From Candidatus Geocrenenecus huangii (GTDB lineage Archaea; Thermoproteota; Nitrososphaeria_A; Caldarchaeales; Wolframiiraptoraceae), in contig JALNKM010000007.1 in the NCBI GenBank assembly GCA_023268155.1, forward strand, positions 1 to 64,000: a DNA stretch of 64,000 nt, written 5' to 3'. Below are positions 17,355 to 26,760 of this stretch, piece by piece (positions within the stretch are counted from its first letter, which is position 1; the number at the start of each line of letters is the position of its first letter). The position numbers and the translations under genes are program-made. The notes below the pieces were generated by a model, which saw only the letters and a program-made list of their open reading frames with translations, was not told the origin of the DNA and searched no databases.

Positions 17355-18226
17355 GTATATTTCTTCTGTAGAAGCCTCAACCTTAACTCTCTCTCCGAGA
17401 TCTCGGCAATCCTGTCATGATTGATTGATAGGTCGACCCCCTTCACAACTCCCACCAACTCATTATAAGTTGGCTCACGATTCCTGTAGATTATGCCTAC
17501 GGGATACTTGCCATCTTCTTGAATAGATAGAATCATTTCTACGGCATTCTTGAGGTTTTCAAAAGGTGCTCCCAACTCTTCAACATATACGATTCTCTCT
17601 CTTAATTCTCTAATTGTTCTCACTGGATTGAATGTTGGACACATGCTCAATACATTGATTAAAGAGAACCCCTTATGGTTAATTGCTTCCTTGAAGTATT
17701 CTTTCAATCTATCTATGTCACCTACAAATCCTTGAGCTACAAATGTTGCTCCGCTCATTAATGCTAGTAATAGTGGGTTAACAGGTTTCTCAGGCCAAGC
17801 TCTAGGGTAGTTCTTCAGATGAGAGTAGATAGGAGTAGTAGGTGAGGGTTGACCCCTAGTATTTCCAAAGACACCGTTATCTACAACTATGTATGTTATC
17901 TCTACGTTTCTTCTAGCAGTATGTATTAGGTGGCTGCATCCAATACTGTATGCATCTCCATCTCCCGAAATACCTATAACCTTGAGCCTCGGATTGACAA
18001 GCTTGACCCCCGTGGCCGCTGGCAGAACTCTTCCATGTATACCTTTCAAAGCATTAGTATTTAGATAACTCCAGATAAAAGTCGCGCAACCTATACCGCA
18101 TACGAGAACGATCTCTTCAGGTCTAAGATTAAGTTCTAGAAATGCTTTTTTCAACGCTTCATATATAGAGAAATCTCCACAACCTGGACACCATCTAGGT
18201 TTAGAACGCTCGAAAATATCTATCAA
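17351..18226 (-). CDS. korB: 2-oxoacid:ferredoxin oxidoreductase, beta subunit
   Basis: 291-residue thiamine-diphosphate subunit that cleaves 2-oxoacids to acyl-CoA, CO2 and reduced ferredoxin. Cluster ligands are visible as C-P-G-C (Cys13, Cys16), CGIGC (Cys43/47) and Cys196 in SMCPTFNP. The TPP/Mg motif GDGD is at 88-91 with a downstream VVDNGVFGNT. It forms a two-gene unit with the fused gamma-alpha gene upstream (2 bases apart), the two-subunit type known from crenarchaea. Its 3' end overlaps the zinc-finger gene by 4 bases on the other strand. Confidence 0.93.
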   Translation of the reverse strand: MIDIFERSKPRWCPGCGDFSIYEALKKAFLELNLRPEEIVLVCGIGCATFIWSYLNTNALKGIHGRVLPAATGVKLVNPRLKVIGISGDGDAYSIGCSHLIHTARRNVEITYIVVDNGVFGNTRGQPSPTTPIYSHLKNYPRAWPEKPVNPLLLALMSGATFVAQGFVGDIDRLKEYFKEAINHKGFSLINVLSMCPTFNPVRTIRELRERIVYVEELGAPFENLKNAVEMILSIQEDGKYPVGIIYRNREPTYNELVGVVKGVDLSINHDRIAEISERELRLRLLQKKYT

Positions 18227-18228
18227 GC

Positions 18229-19911
18229 TTACCCAATCCCTCCATCCATTAGTTCTTGATGGATCTCTCTAGGCCTGAACGGCATACCATCGAATTTCTT
18301 CACACTCTTCAATTCCACTCTTTTCGGAAGCTTCGAGGATACTAGGTTCATAAGTTGACCTGATGCATTCTGTTCAACAACGTATATTCTCTCAGCGTCT
18401 TTCAAGGTCTCTTCAAGCTTCTTCGGCAGAGGCCACAACTGCTTTAAAGGTATATGCATGATCTTCCTACCAGTCTTCCTAATCTTATATAGGGCTTCTT
18501 CAACGGCGCATCTACATGAACCGATGCTTATAACTGCTTCAACGGCGTCCACATCACCTAAAACCTCCCACGAGATGGGTTGATCTTCTAGTTCTTTCAT
18601 CTTCTCCATTCTTTTTAAAGACATCTCAACGTGAGTCCGTCCATCTTGCATACTTAGACCTCTAACATCATGTTCTACACTACTTGCTACAACGAGGAAG
18701 CCCCTAATAGGAGGTGCGGGAAAAGCATCTATCGAACCACTATAGTTTGGGTATACTTGGAGTGTGGCCCCCTCACTGCCGGATGCAAGTCTACGTCCTG
18801 GAACCTTAGATACCTGAAGCCCCTCAAGGGTAAAATAATTCATTACATAAGCATGATCTAGCAATAATATTACTGGGCATCTGTAGCGGTCTGCAAGCTC
18901 AAACGCATCTACAGTCATACTGTAATACTCCTCTATAGTTGAAGGCGCTAGGACAATTCTGGGCGCGTCGCCATGGGATGGATGCGTAGCTAAATCTATG
19001 TCTCCCTGCTCGTGAGCGGTTGGGAGACCGGTGCTGGGGCCGGCTCTTTGAACATCTACAACTACGATCGGTATTTCAGCCATAGATGATAAACCGATCC
19101 CTTCAACCATTAGGGAGAGACCTGGACCGGAGGTCGCGGTCATGGCTCTTGCTCCAGCATAACTCGCCCCGATCACCATGTTCACTGCAGAAAGCTCATC
19201 CTCAACTTGTACAGCTACCCCTCCTACTTCTGGAAGCCACTTTACGAGTCTCTCCATTATGCCTGTGGATGGCGTAATAGGGTAGCCGGCATAGAACTTG
19301 CACCCTCCCGATAATGCAGCTAAAGCGACTAAATCTGAACCTTGTAAAACATTCTTCGGAGAATCAGAGCAGGGCAGGTTATAGCTCTCTAGACCCGTAT
19401 CCATGAAAATCCTGTAACCGGCCTCAACTCCTCTAAGATTAGATTCTAGAAGGTCTTTTCTCGAAATCTTTCTTTCTAGAATCTTTGATATGGTCTCTAA
19501 CCTGAGTCCGAGGAGACCTGAGATAAACCCTACTGCGATGATGTTCGGCCTAGTCTTACTCTCCAGCGAAGTCTTCTTTAAGGGTAGCTTTAGTATCCTA
19601 CAGTTAAATCGTGGAGCACTATTCTCTTCATCAACTACGACGATGCTGTTCTCTGAAAGTAAGCCATCCGCGTCCATTACTTCAACCTCGCCTAAAATAG
19701 TTAGAATATCTATCTTGTCTGAGCGAGCTTGGATCTTTCTATCAGAGATTCTTATCTCCGAGTAGGTGTATCCTCCCCTAACGATTGTTGGAAACCATCT
19801 AAAAGTACATACGTTTAATCCTCTGAGAGAACATCCTTCAACTATGACTTCGGTTGCAAACTCTATTCCCTGCCCGGTTAGACCATCAATTCTTAACGAG
19901 ACTTCCTTCAA
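18229..19911 (-). CDS. korA: 2-oxoacid:ferredoxin oxidoreductase, fused gamma-alpha subunit
   Basis: 560 residues: a gamma domain at about 1-185 (GLTGQGIEFATEVI near the start) fused to the alpha domain, whose YPITPST motif is at 210-216. YPITPSTG is the signature studied in two-subunit archaeal enzymes with broad 2-oxoacid specificity. A TTG start at 19911 is used. Partner KorB follows directly. Confidence 0.93.
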   Translation of the reverse strand: MKEVSLRIDGLTGQGIEFATEVIVEGCSLRGLNVCTFRWFPTIVRGGYTYSEIRISDRKIQARSDKIDILTILGEVEVMDADGLLSENSIVVVDEENSAPRFNCRILKLPLKKTSLESKTRPNIIAVGFISGLLGLRLETISKILERKISRKDLLESNLRGVEAGYRIFMDTGLESYNLPCSDSPKNVLQGSDLVALAALSGGCKFYAGYPITPSTGIMERLVKWLPEVGGVAVQVEDELSAVNMVIGASYAGARAMTATSGPGLSLMVEGIGLSSMAEIPIVVVDVQRAGPSTGLPTAHEQGDIDLATHPSHGDAPRIVLAPSTIEEYYSMTVDAFELADRYRCPVILLLDHAYVMNYFTLEGLQVSKVPGRRLASGSEGATLQVYPNYSGSIDAFPAPPIRGFLVVASSVEHDVRGLSMQDGRTHVEMSLKRMEKMKELEDQPISWEVLGDVDAVEAVISIGSCRCAVEEALYKIRKTGRKIMHIPLKQLWPLPKKLEETLKDAERIYVVEQNASGQLMNLVSSKLPKRVELKSVKKFDGMPFRPREIHQELMDGGIG

Positions 19912-20139
19912 GATGACTTCATGGATGATTTACTTAATACTCTCTCAAAAATATTCTTGAATATGCTGAGGCCATGAAACGTAACTATGACGATGAGGCT
20001 GAAACATGAAAGATAGGGAAGAAGTATGAAGTTTTTCAGAAGAACTAAAAGAAATTTTTACATAATCCGAAGAAATCTTTAGACATCCTTAAAAGATGGT
20101 ACGATTTCCAGTTTGATCAAGGTATCGAGCTCGTGGATA

Positions 20140-20508
20140 CTAAGATTTAAAGAATAACCAGCCTTTTGGAGTATTTATCAAGATGTATCGTCCACGAAGT
20201 TTTACCCCATCTAAGTGTACAATTATCTTACTTTCAGGAACATGTTCTTCAAGCCTATACTCGCCTTTATCCCAGATCTTAACTATTCCAGCACCATACC
20301 CTTGGATGATTTCTCCCTCGAAATCTGCATAAGAGAGGTCATGGTCAGGCTGAGGAATACAGAGTCTCTTCACATTCTTGGTGATAGGGGGCTCCTTCCT
20401 CATTGCCCAAGACTTTAAGACCCCTTCTATCTCGATCCTCAGGTCATAGTGGAGACCAGCCCTCTTCGCAAAATGCTGATGGACAACGAATATCGGCGTA
20501 AAGCTCAC
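20140..20508 (-). CDS. Stand-alone LigD-type 3'-phosphoesterase
   Basis: 122-residue DNA-end-healing enzyme equivalent to the PE domain of bacterial LigD. It removes 3'-phosphates and terminal ribonucleotides. Visible site residues: His12 (HQHF), LHYDLR at 19-24 (His20, Asp22, Arg24), DH at 55-56, and YADFEGEI at 60-67 followed by YGAG and IWDKGEY. Independent PE proteins of this size are known in archaea. Its start overlaps the upstream metallo-beta-lactamase gene by 4 bases, so the two are co-translated. No Ku or ligase in the window. Confidence 0.9.
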   Translation of the reverse strand: MSFTPIFVVHQHFAKRAGLHYDLRIEIEGVLKSWAMRKEPPITKNVKRLCIPQPDHDLSYADFEGEIIQGYGAGIVKIWDKGEYRLEEHVPESKIIVHLDGVKLRGRYILINTPKGWLFFKS

Positions 20509-21395
20509 CTCAATCTGTAAAGAAACAGTCTACCATCATCAAATTTACTATCGATTATCTTTTCATCAATAAGCCAAGAGATGTATGATTTCAAAGCTGA
20601 GCTATACAAGAAATACATTGAAGGAGAAAGCTCCAAATTGAAATCCCTCAAGATATTCGAGAATAGTTCTTCGAGAGATATCCCGCTTGAAGTATATTCT
20701 TCTATGAGGTCCCTAACTCTCTGAATAGATTGGAGATTAACTTTAATGATACTGCCAATATCGGAGACTGGTTCAAAGTGGCTGGGAACATAATATCTGA
20801 AATTCATCTTCTCTAATTTAATCAGGGTTTTTACGGCTTCCTTAACATTGAAATGATATATTACTCCGAATTTTTTTATTGAGTTCTCGGAGAAGATTGC
20901 ATCAGCAATAAAGAATACATCATCAGAGATTACGCCATACATGTTGAAAGAGTGTCCAGGGAGACTTACGTATCTAAATCCCGTTTCTTCATCTAATCCT
21001 TCTATCACCGTTCTATCGACCTTGGAGGGATTAGCCATGAGGAATTTTTCTTTTAAGCTTTCAGGAGGATGAGAACCGTAGAGGAACAATGGTTCGAGGA
21101 CAGGGTTCTCGATAAAGTAGGATTCTAGGCTCGGGGCCAAGACCTTAGCTTCAGCTCTATCCAGTATAATGTCGTTTCCACCAATATGGTCTGCATGTGA
21201 ATGAGTATTGAAGATATACTTTATTCTTAGTCCAGCTTCTCTAACTACGTTAAATATTCTCCTGCCTTGGTCTTCGTCTAACCCTGTGTCAATTACCATA
21301 CACCAATCGTCTCTAGAGACTACTCCGACATTAGTCCTTCCAGGAATATAGTAGATATCTCCAAATATCTTCCTCAATTCTCTAACTGGACGCAT
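20505..21395 (-). CDS. Metallo-beta-lactamase-fold hydrolase
   Basis: 296 residues with the metal motif H-S-H-A-D-H at 65-70, a metal Asp in VIDTGLD at 35-41, a downstream His in LPGHSFNMYG and an Asp in FFIADAIF. The longer C-terminal helical part resembles the glyoxalase II / SoxH-like branch. Substrate unknown. Coupled to the phosphoesterase downstream, which may or may not indicate a DNA-repair link; it lacks clear beta-CASP nuclease features. Confidence 0.85.
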   Translation of the reverse strand: MRPVRELRKIFGDIYYIPGRTNVGVVSRDDWCMVIDTGLDEDQGRRIFNVVREAGLRIKYIFNTHSHADHIGGNDIILDRAEAKVLAPSLESYFIENPVLEPLFLYGSHPPESLKEKFLMANPSKVDRTVIEGLDEETGFRYVSLPGHSFNMYGVISDDVFFIADAIFSENSIKKFGVIYHFNVKEAVKTLIKLEKMNFRYYVPSHFEPVSDIGSIIKVNLQSIQRVRDLIEEYTSSGISLEELFSNILRDFNLELSPSMYFLYSSALKSYISWLIDEKIIDSKFDDGRLFLYRLR

Positions 21396-21456
21396 CTAAA
21401 TCATCTTTACAAAAACATCCAAGCATATAATAATTATCTCTAGACATACGTAGTAT

Positions 21457-22812
21457 TTGAAGAGGTTAAAGATAAAAGTGAGGGAGAATACACAATCGTG
21501 GAGGATGTTTTTGGAGGCTTCCATTAGAACTTTTATAAAAAAACTCGAGGATGAGGGTAAGATTGTAAAGATCGGGAAACCTGTATCTACTAGATTTGAG
21601 GTAGCGTCTATCTTGAAGAAACTCGATCCCAAACCTGTCTTATTCGAGAAGATAGTTGAGCATCCAGGCTTCAGGCTTGTTGGAAATCTATGCTCAGATA
21701 GAAGAATCTTGGCTGAAGCTCTAGATACATCTATCCAGGAATTAAAGAATAGATTAATTCAAGCAATAGAAAATCCCGGAGAGACGGAGATCGTCGAAAA
21801 CCCTCCCTGCCAAGAAGTAGTCGTCGAAGATCCAGACCTAACCAAGCTCCCATTCATCTGGACTGGAACGAGAGACCGTGCTCCATATACGTCTGCAAGC
21901 ATAATAATAGCATACGATAAAGAATATGGGTATAATGCGAGTTTTCATAGACTTATGCTAGTAGACCATAAGAGAGTAGCTCCGAGAATTGTTCCTAGAC
22001 ATCTCTACAATTATGTTGAGAGAGGATGTAGGGAGGTAGCTATAACGATAGGGAATCATCCAGCCTTCATGCTCGCATCCGCCGTCACCGAAGACATAAG
22101 AATAGATGAGCTCTCAGTAGCTTCATCACTTGCAAAAATAAGATATGCTAAGACTTTAACGAACAATCTATTGGTCCCAGCGGAGTGCGAGGTGGTTCTT
22201 GAAGGATATGTCACGGACGAGTATGTAGATGAGGGGCCATTCATAGACATTCTAGGGACATATGATATAGTTAGGAAGGAGAGAGTAATAGAGATAAGAT
22301 GTATAACTATGAGGAAGAACCCGATCTTTCAATATATTCTGCCTGGAGGATACGAGCATAAGAACTTGATGGGTCTACCTAGAGAGGCAACGATACAACG
22401 TGAAGTCAGTAAAGTATGCGAATGCTTAGACGTGAAGCTTACAGCTGGAAGCGGTGGATGGCTTAACGCTGTCGTGAAGATACGTAAGAAGAATGATGAA
22501 GATGGTAGGAGAGCGATAGAAGCAGCTTTCAGAGGACATGAAAGTATGAAGTATGTAGTAGTGGTGGACGAAGACATAGATATCGGTAACCTTGATGAGG
22601 TTGAATGGGCGATATCCACGAGGACTCAGCTAGATAGAGACTTGGTTCTGAAGCCTGGTGAGAAGGGATCATCACTTGACCCTTCAGCAGACCAGGTCAC
22701 GAGATTAACGTGTAAAGCAGGAATAGACGCAACCATACCATCTATGAGGGAGAAAGAGAAATTCATGAAAGCTACAATACCTGAAGTGGAACTAGAAAGA
22801 TTCCTAGATTAA
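21457..22812 (+). CDS. UbiD-family decarboxylase, probable anhydromevalonate phosphate decarboxylase
   Basis: 451-residue prenylated-FMN-dependent decarboxylase of the UbiD family. Characteristic segments include GNHPAFMLASA, VPAECEVVLEGYV and DEGPFIDILGTYD, the last being typical for UbiD enzymes. In the archaeal mevalonate pathway a UbiD homologue decarboxylates trans-anhydromevalonate 5-phosphate to isopentenyl phosphate. The next two genes encode the matching dehydratase, so that role is favoured over a UbiD of quinone synthesis. The listed TTG start may be too early: the ATG at 21505 (MFLEASIRTF) fits the family start better. Confidence 0.85.
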   Translation: MKRLKIKVRENTQSWRMFLEASIRTFIKKLEDEGKIVKIGKPVSTRFEVASILKKLDPKPVLFEKIVEHPGFRLVGNLCSDRRILAEALDTSIQELKNRLIQAIENPGETEIVENPPCQEVVVEDPDLTKLPFIWTGTRDRAPYTSASIIIAYDKEYGYNASFHRLMLVDHKRVAPRIVPRHLYNYVERGCREVAITIGNHPAFMLASAVTEDIRIDELSVASSLAKIRYAKTLTNNLLVPAECEVVLEGYVTDEYVDEGPFIDILGTYDIVRKERVIEIRCITMRKNPIFQYILPGGYEHKNLMGLPREATIQREVSKVCECLDVKLTAGSGGWLNAVVKIRKKNDEDGRRAIEAAFRGHESMKYVVVVDEDIDIGNLDEVEWAISTRTQLDRDLVLKPGEKGSSLDPSADQVTRLTCKAGIDATIPSMREKEKFMKATIPEVELERFLD

Positions 22813-22934
22813 TAGATTACGCTTTTCATCAACATACAATGTTAAAATGTCTACGAGTCATTAATCAAACTTAATATAATTGGTCTTCCCATTAGATGAC
22901 GGTTAACGCTTAGACGTTAGATGCGGGGTAGATA

Positions 22935-24125
22935 ATGTATCTAAGTAGAGAAGAGGAAAAGATGCTGAATGGAGAATTTGGTTATGCAAAACAGGTAGCT
23001 ATGGAGATTCTTGTAGCGCTGGGGGAGATATACAATGCGGAGAAGATGATTCCGATAAAAAGTGCGCAGATATCAGGCGTATCATACAAGAACTTGGGAG
23101 AAGCGGGGATAGAGTGGATAGAAGAATTATCTAGAGATGGTAGAGTGGAGGTTCATACAACGTTGAATCCAGCTGGTATGGATATGGAGAGATGGGAGGA
23201 GATGGGTATAAGTAGAGACTTCGCCGAGAAACAGTTCAGGATAATCAGAGCATATACTAGGATGGGTATTCAGCCAACCTTCACATGTACTCCCTACCTT
23301 GCGGGGAATAAGCCAACCCTAGGAGACCACATCGCATGGAGTGAAAGTTCAGCGGTAGTATATGCAAACTCCGTATTAGGAGCTAGGACGAACAGAGAAG
23401 GAGGGCCAAGCGCTCTAGCCTCAGCATTAACTGGTAGAACACCATACTATGGTCTACACATATCTGAGAACAGAGTATACGCAGTTAAGATAGATGCCCC
23501 GGAGCTCGATGATGAGTATGACTTCGCACTCCTAGGATATGTTTCGGGAAGACTTTCAAAAGGGAGAATACCGTTATTCACCGGAGTCGAGTCTGCTAAC
23601 CAAATAGAGCTTAAAGCTCTGGGAGCAGCTTTAGCGAGTACAGGGGGAGTAGCGATGTTCCATATTGAAAGATTAACTCCAGAATACATGTTGCCGCCAA
23701 TAGATAATGTTGAAGAAATAGATTTGGGGAAAGAAGATCTTAAGAATGCTGCAGAAGAATTAAATGATGGTGTTGAGCCAGATCTAATATTCATTGGATG
23801 CCCTCATGCCTCACTCGAAGAGCTAATCATCGTATTGGAGAGGCTTAAAGGCAGGGCTGTAAAGAAGAAAACATGGATATGCGTCTCAAGAACTATCAAG
23901 GATTTATCTGTGAGGCTGGGAATATTCCAGAAACTTGAAGAACTTGGAGTAAAAGTAATCTGCGATACATGCCCTATAGTTGCACCTATAGTCGATTTGG
24001 GAGTAAGATCTATTGCTACAAATTCTGCGAAATGTGTTTGGTATTCTAGAAATCTTAATAACCTGAAGATTAAAATTGGTAGATTGACTGATTTAGTGGA
24101 AGAGGCTACTAGGGGATGCTTTTAG
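22935..24125 (+). CDS. Aconitase-X large subunit, probable phosphomevalonate dehydratase
   Basis: 396-residue large (catalytic) AcnX subunit. In archaea the two-subunit AcnX is phosphomevalonate dehydratase, forming trans-anhydromevalonate 5-phosphate with an iron-sulfur cluster. Family features: MLNGEFGYAKQVAMEILVALG at the start, a Cys at 118 in TCTPY, the long SESSAVVYANSVLGARTNRE stretch, and later Cys residues in CDTCPIVAP and SAKCVWY. The GGGGT-type ribosome site precedes the ATG. It overlaps the small subunit by 10 bases. Confidence 0.92.
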   Translation: MYLSREEEKMLNGEFGYAKQVAMEILVALGEIYNAEKMIPIKSAQISGVSYKNLGEAGIEWIEELSRDGRVEVHTTLNPAGMDMERWEEMGISRDFAEKQFRIIRAYTRMGIQPTFTCTPYLAGNKPTLGDHIAWSESSAVVYANSVLGARTNREGGPSALASALTGRTPYYGLHISENRVYAVKIDAPELDDEYDFALLGYVSGRLSKGRIPLFTGVESANQIELKALGAALASTGGVAMFHIERLTPEYMLPPIDNVEEIDLGKEDLKNAAEELNDGVEPDLIFIGCPHASLEELIIVLERLKGRAVKKKTWICVSRTIKDLSVRLGIFQKLEELGVKVICDTCPIVAPIVDLGVRSIATNSAKCVWYSRNLNNLKIKIGRLTDLVEEATRGCF

Positions 24126-24517
24126 AGGTTAAAGGTAGAATCATTAAGAGCGGTTATGCTGAAGGCGTAGCGTTAAAGACCAATCAACCTATAAGCTTCT
24201 ATGGAGGAGTAGATCCAGAAACGGGTATAGTGGTAGAGAAAGGCCACGAGATAGAAGGTGAGACTATTTCCGGAAAGATTCTTGTCTTCCCACATGGTAT
24301 AGGCTCAACAGTAGGCTCATACATACTGTATAGACTAAAGAAGAACAACAAGGCTCCAGCTGGAATAGTAAATCAATACTGTGAACCCATAGTAGCAGTA
24401 GGAGTAATCATTTCTAACATCCCCACAATAGATAGAATTGATATAAGCTTGATAGAAACAGGAGACTATATCGAGATAAATAGAGAAACGCTAATCATTA
24501 AGAAGACCGGTCAATAA
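24116..24517 (+). CDS. Aconitase-X small (swivel) subunit, probable phosphomevalonate dehydratase
   Basis: 133-residue swivelling beta-domain equal to aconitase domain 4. KGRIIKSGYAEGVAL starts the fold, and PHGIGSTVGSYILY holds the conserved Ser used in catalysis. Overlap with the large subunit gene indicates stoichiometric expression. Confidence 0.92.
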   Translation: MLLEVKGRIIKSGYAEGVALKTNQPISFYGGVDPETGIVVEKGHEIEGETISGKILVFPHGIGSTVGSYILYRLKKNNKAPAGIVNQYCEPIVAVGVIISNIPTIDRIDISLIETGDYIEINRETLIIKKTGQ

Positions 24518-24589
24518 ATACCTACTAAATACATATTGTCTCAAGTATATTTTTTAACTAGAAACGCCTATTCTTAAATTGGGGATTTT

Positions 24590-25486
24590 TTGCTCATATA
24601 TGCTAGATTTCATGGTAGAGGTGGTCAGGGAGTTAAAACTGCAAGCAGAATTCTTGGAAACGCAGCCCACTTAGAAGGATACTATACACAAGATTTTCCA
24701 ATCTATGGAGCTGAGAGAAGAGGTGCACCGGTAGTAGCTTTCACCAGGATCTCTCATGAACCTCTACCATTATCAGAGAGAGGATATATCTTCAATCCAA
24801 ATTTAATACTGGTGGCGGATGAATCCCTGCTAAGTGATCCATTAGTTAATCCTCTCTCAGGATTGCAGAGTGGTGGGGCACTCTTCATAAATTCGAGCAA
24901 GCCCGCAGATAAGATAAGAATCGATAGAGATGATGTTACAGTAGTTGTAGAAGACTTGATTGACCTATCTTTAAAGTATGTGAGAAAGACTGTTCTTAGT
25001 ACAGGTTTAGGAGCTGTAGCAGCTAAATTAACAGGTCTCATTAGATGGGTCTCACTGGAAGAAGGTGTTAAAGAAGAACTTATAGAGATAGGCGTGAAAG
25101 GAGAGATGCTTGAGAAGAATATACTCTTCGCTAAGGTATGTTTTGAGAAGGTCCATCCAGTCTCTTTACCATCACCGAAACTTGGGGAACCCATGAAGAT
25201 TGTAGAGGTAAGCTGGATGCCTACGAATTTGACGATCCCGGAGATAAGAAAAGTGGGGAACACGAGAGTGAGGAAAACGGGTAACTGGAGGATCTTCAAA
25301 CCAACAATAAACCATGAGAGATGCACTAAGTGTGGGATATGCGTTATCTATTGTCCGGAAGGAGTTATAACTATGATGGATGATGAACCCGAGATAGATT
25401 ATGATAATTGCAAAGGATGCTTAATATGTTTCAATGAATGTCCCGTTAAAGCATTCAATTATGTTAGAGAGGTAGAAGCAGCATGA
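24590..25486 (+). CDS. porG: Pyruvate/2-oxoacid:ferredoxin oxidoreductase, fused gamma-delta subunit
   Basis: 298 residues: gamma domain (FHGRGGQGVKTASRILG near the start, GAERRGAPVVAF) followed by a delta-type ferredoxin domain with two 4Cys motifs (CTKCGICVIYCP and CKGCLICFNECP) at the C-terminus. It carries electrons from the TPP site to ferredoxin. First gene of a gamma-delta, alpha, beta operon with 4-base and 1-base overlaps. TTG start, preceded by GGGGAT. Which 2-oxoacid (pyruvate or a branched-chain acid) is used is undecided. Confidence 0.92.
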   Translation: MLIYARFHGRGGQGVKTASRILGNAAHLEGYYTQDFPIYGAERRGAPVVAFTRISHEPLPLSERGYIFNPNLILVADESLLSDPLVNPLSGLQSGGALFINSSKPADKIRIDRDDVTVVVEDLIDLSLKYVRKTVLSTGLGAVAAKLTGLIRWVSLEEGVKEELIEIGVKGEMLEKNILFAKVCFEKVHPVSLPSPKLGEPMKIVEVSWMPTNLTIPEIRKVGNTRVRKTGNWRIFKPTINHERCTKCGICVIYCPEGVITMMDDEPEIDYDNCKGCLICFNECPVKAFNYVREVEAA

Positions 25487-26760
25487 TGAGGACTAAGCTT
25501 ATCTCAGAACTTAGACCTAGAAGAGAATTAGCCTCTTCCATTATTAGAGGCAAGATGATGACTGGGAATGTTGCAGCAGCATGGGCTGCGAGACTAGCTG
25601 AAGTAGACTATATACCCGCCTACCCGATTACTCCTCAAACAGAGATCATAGAGGTACTTTCACACTGGATTGCTCTAGGAGAGATGAAGGCGAGGTTAAC
25701 CATCCTCGACTCCGAGCACTCCATGCTGACAGCCGCTGGAACAGGTTCACTCGCAGGTGCAAGAGTATTTACTGCAACTTCTAGCCAAGGATTACTTTAC
25801 GGATTCGAGATGCTATACAATATAGCCGGATGGAGGGCTCCAATAATACTAGTTAACGTGAGTAGAGCTGTAGCGGCTCCCATAACGCTTGAACCAGACC
25901 ATAACGACTTCCTATCCACTAGAGATACAGGCTTCATACTTCTACAAGCCGAGACATGCCAAGAAGTCTTAGACCTAATACTCTTAGCATATAGAGTCTC
26001 AGAAGACCGTAGAGTACTTCTTCCATCAATAGTGAATCTCGACGGATTCCACCTATCTTTCACTCGTGAGCCTGTGAAGACCCCCAGTATAGAAGAAGTT
26101 AGAAGCTTCCTCCCAAGATATGCTCCTCCATATCCGTTCAGAGCAAGCACCCCCTCAACTAAAGGTACTCCGGTTCTGAGACCTCCACTATACAGTTTCT
26201 TCAAATACCAGATGTATCTCTCATCTCTCAATGCAGTGAAAGTATTCAAAGAAGCATGCGATGAGTTTGAGGCATATTTCGCGAGGAGATACGACGTCGT
26301 AGAGAAGTATATGCTGGATGACGCAGAGTACGTGTTGGTTATGATGGGGTCTTTCGCATCCATAGGTAAGAAGGCGGTAAAGATAATGAGGGAGGAAGGG
26401 TTCAGCGTAGGCTTGTTAAAGCTTAGAATGATTAGACCCTTTCCGAGGCAAGATGTAAGAAGAGCCCTTGAAGGAAAGAGAGCGGTTGCAGTAATAGACC
26501 AGAATATCGCTCCAGGTCTCGGCGGAATACTCTATCCAGAGATATGCTCCGTACTCTATAATGTGGTGAATAAGCCTAAGATAATCCTTCCAGTAATAGG
26601 GGGAGTTGGAGGAAAGACGATATCGATCGATGAGATTAGATACGTGGTAGAATTGATGAAGAAGTATGAAATAGGCGGTGAACCCGAGCCTGTCCTGCTA
26701 TTCAGGGAAGATGAGCTCAGAGAAGTAAAATCCCTACTGAGGATAGGGGTTGGAGAATAA
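25483..26760 (+). CDS. porA: Pyruvate/2-oxoacid:ferredoxin oxidoreductase, alpha subunit
   Basis: 425-residue alpha subunit with YPITPQTEIIE at about 46-56, the motif of POR-type enzymes, and the C-terminal transketolase-like domain (VAVIDQNIAPGLGGILY). It is distinct from the YPITPST type encoded at 18229-19911, so the organism has two systems. Overlaps the genes on both sides. Confidence 0.93.
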   Translation: MMRTKLISELRPRRELASSIIRGKMMTGNVAAAWAARLAEVDYIPAYPITPQTEIIEVLSHWIALGEMKARLTILDSEHSMLTAAGTGSLAGARVFTATSSQGLLYGFEMLYNIAGWRAPIILVNVSRAVAAPITLEPDHNDFLSTRDTGFILLQAETCQEVLDLILLAYRVSEDRRVLLPSIVNLDGFHLSFTREPVKTPSIEEVRSFLPRYAPPYPFRASTPSTKGTPVLRPPLYSFFKYQMYLSSLNAVKVFKEACDEFEAYFARRYDVVEKYMLDDAEYVLVMMGSFASIGKKAVKIMREEGFSVGLLKLRMIRPFPRQDVRRALEGKRAVAVIDQNIAPGLGGILYPEICSVLYNVVNKPKIILPVIGGVGGKTISIDEIRYVVELMKKYEIGGEPEPVLLFREDELREVKSLLRIGVGE

